From Chloroflexota bacterium (GTDB taxonomy: Bacteria > Chloroflexota > Anaerolineae > B4-G1), in contig DSAR01000514.1 in the NCBI GenBank assembly GCA_011046405.1, forward strand, positions 1 through 8,497: a stretch of 8,497 bases of DNA. The letters run 5' to 3'. A program made the position numbers and the translations under genes. The notes under the pieces are model-generated. The model worked only from the letters and a program-made list of their open reading frames with translations, ran no database searches and was not told where the DNA came from. Below are positions 1-3,607 of this stretch, piece by piece. Within the stretch, counting starts at the first letter, position 1, and the number at the start of each line of letters is the position of its first letter.

Positions 1-44
1 CTGTTTCCCAATTGCGCGCAACCAGATAGCTAACGAAGGGGCTG

Positions 45-113
45 AGGAATCTGCGGCGCACGAGATTCCTTCCTGGAGGTCGCTGAGAACGTGGAATTTT
101 TCTCAGCGACCTC
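45..113. repeat. Two inverted repeats in a spacer
   Basis: There are two perfect inverted repeats in a stretch with no convincing gene. The first has 8-bp arms (AGGAATCT at 45-52, AGATTCCT at 63-70). The second has 14-bp arms (GAGGTCGCTGAGAA at 76-89, TTCTCAGCGACCTC at 100-113) with a 10-nt loop. The bases after the second arm (cctctgcgtgctcggcggtga) resemble dispersed spacer sequence I associate with Chloroflexota genomes. Neither hairpin is followed by a T-run on either strand, so a rho-independent terminator is not supported. The 14-bp hairpin does lie just downstream of the minus-strand gene remnant ending at 179. Confidence 0.6.
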
Positions 114-178
114 TGCGTGCTCGGCGGTGAGATCTTGCCGTATTTGTCGAAGACGCGGAAAACAGCAACTAGATGTCG

Positions 179-360
179 TTATCGCAGTACCAACGGCAGG
201 TAGATGTCATGGCGCGGCCAGAAGGCCAGGTTAGAGACCGCCGACCAGCCACCCGCGTTGTGCGTTCTGACAGCGAAGTAGCGCGTTCCACCATTGTAGG
301 AGATCGTATGCGTCGCCGTGTTCAGCGCGCCGCCGGTGGCGAAATCCGGCGCAGCGTCAC
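179..360 (-). pseudogene. C-terminal remnant of a secreted fibronectin-type protein
   Basis: Read on the minus strand, this stretch gives a coherent protein C-terminus. It runs through YNGGTRYFAVRTHNAGGWSA and VSNLAFWPRHDIYLPLVLR to a TAA at 181-179. The pattern of small residues, aromatics and a W-S-A-x-S-N strand looks like the last strands of a fibronectin type III domain. The ending IYLPLVLR matches the terminal '(I/V)YLPLV' tail I know from many secreted proteins of Anaerolineae-like bacteria. No start codon or N-terminal part exists: the frame meets a stop at 394-392, and recognisable sequence begins near 358. I read it as a truncated relic of a cell-surface or secreted protein. The overlapping plus-strand ORF at 173-571 is its shadow. 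Confidence 0.6.
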
Positions 361-571
361 GCCTTCGGCGGTCAATACCACCATTCCCGTGTTATGGAGC
401 AGGAGAATCAAAGCGCTGGCGATCAATGGGGAAAAGAGCAGAGGAATCCCCACCCTGGCCCTCATCGTCATGCCGGTTAGCGGCCCATTGAGCGCAACTA
501 CAAAGACGAAGAGGCTGATTGCCGACAGGGTAAATACGACAAAGAGCTATCTTCTCAATAACTTGGGGTGA
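322..571 (-). pseudogene. Membrane-protein fragment
   Basis: A minus-strand frame from 546 to the TGA at 324-322 encodes 74 residues with two strongly hydrophobic segments (VVFTLSAISLFVFVVAL and GIPLLFSPLIASALILLL), followed by a TAEGVTLRR stretch. This looks like part of an integral membrane protein. Immediately upstream, a different frame reads coherently through QVIEKIA (about 565-546), so a one-base frameshift near 545 probably separates the two parts. No start codon with a ribosome binding site is visible. After TLRR (about 355) the sequence passes into the neighbouring fibronectin-type remnant in another frame. This suggests a deletion or recombination joined pieces of two genes. The family is not recognised. 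Confidence 0.45.
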
Positions 572-575
572 ATCT

Positions 576-644
576 GTTCGTAGTGCGCGCGCTATATAGT
601 GGCTTCAGTGCGTTTTTAGGGGCGCTGAAGCGTCTACTACGAAC
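576..644. repeat. Palindromic MITE/REP-like element
   Basis: This 69-bp element has perfect 9-bp terminal inverted repeats (GTTCGTAGT at 576-584, ACTACGAAC at 636-644). A second inverted pair lies inside (GCTTCAGTGC at 602-611, GCGCTGAAGC at 622-631, one mismatch that would be a G-U pair). The whole element can fold into one imperfect hairpin. GTTCGTAGT-ended palindromes are familiar to me as dispersed elements in Chloroflexota, but copy number cannot be judged from one window. It contains no ORF of its own and sits just upstream of the minus-strand membrane fragment. Confidence 0.6.
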
Positions 645-705
645 AAGCCCCCGGTTTATTGAGACGATAGACAAAGAGCGTCTGGCAGCGCAGCAATGGC
701 GGGGT

Positions 706-720
706 GGCGAAGGCCTCGCC
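706..720. repeat. Short inverted repeat
   Basis: GGCGA and TCGCC flank a 5-bp centre in a GC-rich stretch between the 57-codon ORF and the palindromic element. On the minus strand it lies 22 bp downstream of the ORF's TAG, where a terminator might be expected. No T-run follows, so a terminator role is only possible. Confidence 0.25.
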
Positions 721-741
721 GGTTTGCTGAACCGCTTGCTG

Positions 742-915
742 CTATACATACTCGCGACGCGTCCACCACCGATTTGCACCCCAGCTCGACAGAACAGGCA
801 GCACAAACGTGAAGACGATGACAGAGATGGAGCCCCAATCGATGCGCGAGGCGTTGGGGGCATACCACAGGTTGAGTTCCCCGGCCTCCGCGCGCCGGGT
901 GATAGGCGGGGACAA
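742..915 (-). CDS. Small single-span membrane protein or gene fragment
   Basis: The minus strand encodes 57 codons from a possible TTG at 915 to TAG at 744-742. The first 30 residues are polar (including RRAEAGELNLWYAPNASRID). They are followed by one clear membrane segment (WGSISVIVFTFVLPVLSSWG) and a short positively charged tail (NRWWTRREYV), which predicts a cytoplasmic C-terminus. Codon third positions are GC-rich, as in real genes here. The start is doubtful: AGGAGA lies only about two bases before the TTG, too close for a normal ribosome binding site, and the frame closes upstream at a TGA. It may therefore be the C-terminal relic of a longer membrane protein. It lies 38 bp downstream of the next minus-strand gene and could share its transcript. 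No family recognised. Confidence 0.4.
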   Translation of the reverse strand: MSPPITRRAEAGELNLWYAPNASRIDWGSISVIVFTFVLPVLSSWGANRWWTRREYV

Positions 916-953
916 TTCTCCTAGAGGCCTGCGTCAAGGCTTCGTCTACGGCC

Positions 954-1673
954 CTACGGCCCGCCGCCGCTGAGTACGTGGATCAACATCAGCACCATCA
1001 TCGTCGCCGCCAGGCCAAAGATCGCCGCCAATATGCGGGCAGCCTCAGGCTGCGCCATCCCACGCGTGATCCTAGGAGAAAGCCCGGCGGAGAGCAAGTA
1101 ACCGCCGAGCGCCAGTGCCAGCAACGAGCCGCCCACGGTCAGGCGGAGTGGATCGCTCAACAGCAAGGCCGTCAATCCAATCCAGAAAATCGTGTTGACA
1201 ATGATGAAGGCGGTTTCGTTATCGAGTAAACGGCGGAAAAAGCCGGCCATGGCCTCTACCAGCGGCGTCCCGGCGCGCATGCGCGTTGCCCGCGGCCCTG
1301 GCCTGGAAGCTACCGGCTTGGGCTTATCCAGTGCATCCAGCAAGGCCGGCGTCGGCTTCTCCCCGGCCAGGGTGCGGCGAATGACCGCCGCGCACAGGGG
1401 GCGATCGTACCACAGGCGCTCGTAAATCTCGAACGTGCCTGCGAGTTGACACAGCGCCGCGATCTTGCCGGAGGTGTAATATTCGTCGTTCATCGCATTG
1501 GTCGGTGCAGCGAGGAAATCCCGCATGACGTCTTCGCCACCGGTGGTGAAATGATCCATGAACAACTGCATCAGCCCGGCCTTGTCGTCCCAGGAGAGAA
1601 GCGCCCGGTAAGCCGCGAGCAACTCCGGCGGTAGTTCCGGACGTACCCAATCCCGCGCGGCTTCGATCTCCAC
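954..1673 (-). CDS. Unrecognised protein with three C-terminal membrane segments
   Basis: About 239 residues if it starts at the GTG at 1673. The first half is soluble and probably helical (EIEAARDWVRPELPPELL, then AYRALLSWDDKAGLMQLF). A basic linker follows (ASRPGPRATRMRAG), and then three predicted membrane helices around TAFIIVNTIFWIGLTALLL, LTVGGSLLALALGGYLLSAGL and AARILAAIFGLAATMMVLML. The frame stays open upstream to a GTG at 1856, which would give 300 residues, but that extension is low-complexity and contains twelve consecutive aspartates from a GAT microsatellite. Neither start has a well-spaced ribosome binding site, so the 5' end is uncertain and may have been altered by repeat expansion. 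Membrane anchoring with a cytoplasmic helical domain is an inference. I do not recognise the family. Confidence 0.55.
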   Translation of the reverse strand: MEIEAARDWVRPELPPELLAAYRALLSWDDKAGLMQLFMDHFTTGGEDVMRDFLAAPTNAMNDEYYTSGKIAALCQLAGTFEIYERLWYDRPLCAAVIRRTLAGEKPTPALLDALDKPKPVASRPGPRATRMRAGTPLVEAMAGFFRRLLDNETAFIIVNTIFWIGLTALLLSDPLRLTVGGSLLALALGGYLLSAGLSPRITRGMAQPEAARILAAIFGLAATMMVLMLIHVLSGGGP

Positions 1674-1712
1674 GGCGTCCCCGCGCTTGACGCGGCATGC
1701 TGGGTAATGGCG

Positions 1713-1748
<36 letters not shown>

Positions 1749-1858
1749 GCAGATTGTGCGCTCGCTTATCTTCCACGAATCCCAACCGTGGCATCCTTTC
1801 GATCGCTGCCCGGACGAGATGTGGGGGCTTTGACTCAACCCATGCTTATGCCTCACTC

Positions 1859-1897
1859 TCCATCAAGGCCCTCCATCGAGGCCCTCTATCGAGGCCA
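1859..1897. repeat. Three 13-bp tandem repeats
   Basis: Three consecutive 13-bp units (TCCATCAAGGCCC, TCCATCGAGGCCC, TCTATCGAGGCCA) differ at one to three positions. They overlap the 3' end of the broken small gene on the minus strand. Since 13 is not a multiple of three, each added unit shifts the frame, which explains why the C-terminus differs between frames. Confidence 0.9.
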
Positions 1898-2010
1898 CCG
1901 CCATCGCCACGACCTCGTCGGCCCGCAGGGCCATGCAGTTGACGCCTGGACGGGATTCTCCTTGGGCGGCACGGCACCTCACTGACGCTGAAGCGGATGA
2001 TCTTGCCCAT
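1863..2010 (-). pseudogene. Broken small gene (about 50 codons), two frameshifts
   Basis: Three minus-strand frames read coherently in succession. From the ATG at 2010 comes MGKIIRFSVSEV. A second frame then gives AVPPKENPVQA, and a third gives VNCMALRADEVVAMAVASIE up to a TGA at 1865-1863. Each change is explained by one missing base, near 1974 and near 1942. All three parts have the GC-rich third positions of real genes in this genome, which out-of-frame sequence would not keep. The 3' end runs into 13-bp tandem repeats. The restored product would be a small soluble protein of about 50 residues. No family recognised. Sequencing error is an alternative to true decay. No strong ribosome binding site precedes the ATG. 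Confidence 0.45.
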
Positions 2011-2051
2011 GCGCTGCAAACGAACAGCAGGCTGAGAAGTTACCTTCATTC

Positions 2052-2078
2052 AATCTGTGTAAATCTGTGAAATCCGTG
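2052..2078 (+). repeat. Three near-identical octamers (AATCTGTG)
   Basis: AATCTGTG at 2052-2059 and 2062-2069, then AATCCGTG at 2071-2078, at 10- and 9-bp spacing. They sit directly upstream of a perfect TATAAT, where a regulator could bind. Sequence of this kind also occurs as generic spacer filler in related genomes, so an operator role is only a possibility. Confidence 0.5.
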
Positions 2079-2084
2079 TATAAT
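2079..2084 (+). promoter_or_regulatory. Perfect TATAAT -10 box upstream of the candidate RNA
   Basis: TATAAT at 2079-2084 matches the sigma-70 -10 consensus exactly. It is preceded by TG, but without the one-base gap of a true extended -10. No good -35 lies 16-18 bp upstream; the three AATCTGTG repeats occupy that position. Transcription would start near 2091, just before the hairpin-dense segment. Confidence 0.4.
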
Positions 2085-2090
2085 TGCATC

Positions 2091-2430
2091 AGGTTTCGTT
2101 GAGGAATGAGGGGTAAATAACATTTCCATTTCGCGGAGAGCATTGAAATGCCCCGCTGACACGGAAAACCTGTTGAAACAGGTTAGACCACTGCTTTTAG
2201 CGCGTTTCAACGCACTTTCCGTATTACCCGATGATTTCAATCATCGGGCAAGTGGTCAAGTTATTTAATCCCGATCCTAACCTGGACGAGCCAGAACCAA
2301 AAAGGAGCCATTGGCCGCCAAACTCTTGCTCGCCGTGCAAGGATCCTATTGGTTAGGGCCTAAGAACCAGCGTCGAAACGCTAGATAGTTGCCGAAGGCA
2401 ACCTCAACCATCGGGGGGCTTTCGGTTTTT
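2091..2430 (+). ncRNA. Candidate structured non-coding RNA with kissing loops and pseudoknot
   Basis: No convincing ORF lies here, but inverted repeats are dense. Hairpin 1 is 2140-2151 (loop TTGAAA), inside an outer stem 2133-2136/2153-2156. Hairpin 2 is 2167-2184 (arms AACCTG/CAGGTT, loop TTGAAA). Hairpin 3 is 2202-2213 (GCG/CGC, loop TTTCAA). Hairpin 4 is 2227-2248 (8-bp stem CCCGATGA/TCATCGGG, loop TTTCAA). Loops 1 and 2 are exact complements of loops 3 and 4. ACGGAA (2161-2166) pairs with TTCCGT (2217-2222) around hairpins 2 and 3. GACCACT (2186-2192), inside that stem, pairs with AGTGGTC (2251-2257) outside it, making a pseudoknot. Further hairpins follow at 2325-2341 (CTTGC/GCAAG), 2369-2382 (AGCGT/ACGCT, loop CGAA) and 2388-2402, then a terminator. 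A TATAAT lies 7 bp before the presumed start. I recognise no Rfam class. The ends are guesses; it could be a free RNA or a long leader of the downstream operon. Confidence 0.4.
2391..2430 (+). terminator. Possible rho-independent terminator with a competing hairpin
   Basis: CCGAAGGC (2392-2399) can pair with GCTTTCGG (2418-2425), with one G-U pair, and TTTTT (2426-2430) follows at once. Half of this stem is also used by a smaller hairpin, GTTGCC/GGCAAC (2388-2393 and 2397-2402, loop GAA), so the two structures exclude each other. That would allow attenuation, or may simply be how the RNA ends. Confidence 0.45.
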
Positions 2431-2455
2431 ATTTATCCGGTGAATGAGGGCAGGC

Positions 2456-2489
2456 GTGCAAGTTTTCTGCAAGGTGCACGTGTTATACT
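2456..2489 (+). promoter_or_regulatory. Extended -10 promoter with 11-bp-spaced direct repeats
   Basis: TGTTATACT at 2481-2489 is an extended -10 (TG, one base, TATACT). There is no -35 match. At that position lie two direct repeats, GTGCAAG (2456-2462) and CTGCAAG (2467-2473), exactly 11 bp apart and ending 10 bp before the -10. Heptamer repeats with an 11-bp period just upstream of the -10 are the known layout of SARP operators, and this operon encodes a SARP-like regulator. It is the likely operon promoter, about 165 bp before the metallohydrolase start. A second TTGACA at 2501-2506 has only a poor -10 (AGATTC, 2524-2529). Confidence 0.45.
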
Positions 2490-2662
2490 GGTTGCAGTTT
2501 TTGACACCACACGCAGCGATTGCAGATTCCCCAGCATCCATCAAGGGCTAACCAACAAGATTCTGGCCCGGTGAGCAAGAGCGTGCAACCTTGGGTTGGC
2601 CTTCACTTATGCCGTGGGCATCCTTTATTGATTCTGGCTCTGCCAGGTTAGGAGGGACGACG

Positions 2663-3607
2663 ATGAAAGTCAAATTCTGGGGCACGCGAGGCTCTATTCC
2701 CACCCCCATTTCGCCGTTGGCGATCGAAGATAAGGTCCGCCGGGCCCTGCGCGGCGCCGTGGGGCTCGATCTCTCCGATGAGGCGGCCGTCGAGCGCTAT
2801 ATTCAACGCCTGCCGGTGACAGTGCGCCAGACCGTGGGCGGCAACACCGCCTGCGTGGCGGTGCGCGCCGGTTCCCAGTTGCTTATTTTGGATGCCGGCA
2901 CCGGCATACGGGTATTGGCCTACGACTTGATGAAGATAGAATTCGGTCAGGGCCAGGGCACGGCCGACATCCTCATCAGCCATACCCACTGGGATCACAT
3001 CCAGGGCTGGCCCTTCTTCGTTCCCGCCTTCGTCCCCGGCAATCGCCTGACCTTTTCCAGCCCCCATTCAAATCTGGAAGCGATCCTCGCCGGGCAGCAG
3101 GACGAGACCTACTTCCCGGTGCCCCTGGATGATATGAGGGCCGATTTGCGCTTCAATCGCATCCCGGCCGAGACGTGGACCCGGCTGGGCGAGGTGTGCG
3201 TGTATCCCCTGCAGATGCCCCATCCCGGCGAGAACTACGGCTATCGCATCGAGTACGACGATCAGGTCCTGGTCTACGCCTCCGACTCGGAGTATCAGCA
3301 CATGAGCCCGGCCAGCACCCAGGCTTACGTCGATTTCTTCCGGGACGCCGACCTGCTCATTTTCGATGCCCAGTACACGCTCAACGACGCGCTGGATAAG
3401 GCGGACTGGGGGCACAGTTCCCCCTTGATGGGGGCCGAATTCGCCCACCGGGCGGGGGTAAAGCGGCTGGCGCTCTTCCATCACGACCCCCTGGCCGACG
3501 ACGACGCCATTTACGGCGCTCTCCGGCAGGCGGAGACGTATATTTCCAAGCGCGGCTGTTCTTGCCAGGTGTTGGTCGCCCGCGAGGGGCTGGAGGTCGC
3601 GTGGTGA
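2663..3607 (+). CDS. MBL-fold metallohydrolase (COG1235/PhnP-like)
   Basis: 314 residues, soluble, no signal peptide. The family opening KFWGTRGSIPTP (4-15) is followed by a helical insertion of about 35 residues, then GGNTACV (59-65) and DAGTG (77-81). The metal-binding set of the metallo-beta-lactamase fold is complete: HTHWDH at 107-112 (His107, His109, Asp111, His112), His187 in MPHPGENYGYR, Asp208 in ASDSEY and His273 in LFHHDP. It therefore probably binds two zinc, manganese or iron ions and hydrolyses a phosphoester; related enzymes act on cyclic nucleotides or phosphonate-derived phosphodiesters. The substrate here is unknown. I chose the ATG at 2663 because GGAGGG (2651-2656) lies 6 bp before it and the family N-terminus starts there, although the frame is open upstream to 2591. 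Its stop overlaps the kinase start by one base (TGATG), which indicates coupled translation and a shared function with the signalling genes. Confidence 0.9.
   Translation: MKVKFWGTRGSIPTPISPLAIEDKVRRALRGAVGLDLSDEAAVERYIQRLPVTVRQTVGGNTACVAVRAGSQLLILDAGTGIRVLAYDLMKIEFGQGQGTADILISHTHWDHIQGWPFFVPAFVPGNRLTFSSPHSNLEAILAGQQDETYFPVPLDDMRADLRFNRIPAETWTRLGEVCVYPLQMPHPGENYGYRIEYDDQVLVYASDSEYQHMSPASTQAYVDFFRDADLLIFDAQYTLNDALDKADWGHSSPLMGAEFAHRAGVKRLALFHHDPLADDDAIYGALRQAETYISKRGCSCQVLVAREGLEVAW

Noticed and set aside
568..924. Overlapping ORFs on both strands (568-924 plus, 863-555 minus, 937-656 minus)
   Set aside because: They are arginine-rich or low-complexity translations and cross the palindromic element. 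The coherent coding signal here is the other minus frame, 915-742.
2121..2250. CRISPR array, suggested by the recurring TTGAAA/TTTCAA and ~31-bp spacing
   Set aside because: Only six bases recur, they occur in both orientations, and each is flanked by its own unrelated inverted arms. There is no direct repeat of 24-37 bp.
2311..2388. Possible 25-codon leader peptide: TTG after AAAGGAG, reading through LLLAVQGSYWLGPKNQ to TAG, just before the attenuator-like hairpins
   Set aside because: Only 4 bp separate AAAGGAG from the TTG, the start is weak, and the frame overlaps several RNA stems (CTTGC/GCAAG, AGCGT/ACGCT) that explain the sequence better. It would deserve a look only if relatives keep the reading frame.
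2281..2430. Partial resemblance to the c-di-GMP (GEMM) riboswitch, e.g. GGGCCTAAG and GATAG followed by a GNNGCC hairpin
   Set aside because: The conserved GEMM core (GCAAACC and GACGCAAAGC around the first stem) is absent and the spacing does not fit. A covariance-model search would settle it.
2091..2430. tmRNA or RNase P RNA
   Set aside because: The length suits tmRNA and there is a pseudoknot, but there is no TTCGA T-loop with a CCA end, no tag reading frame ending in ALAA, and no RNase P core sequences.
2389..2574. Plus-strand ORF of 61 codons
   Set aside because: It starts inside a hairpin, has no ribosome binding site, runs across the terminator and promoter, and has no coding-like composition.
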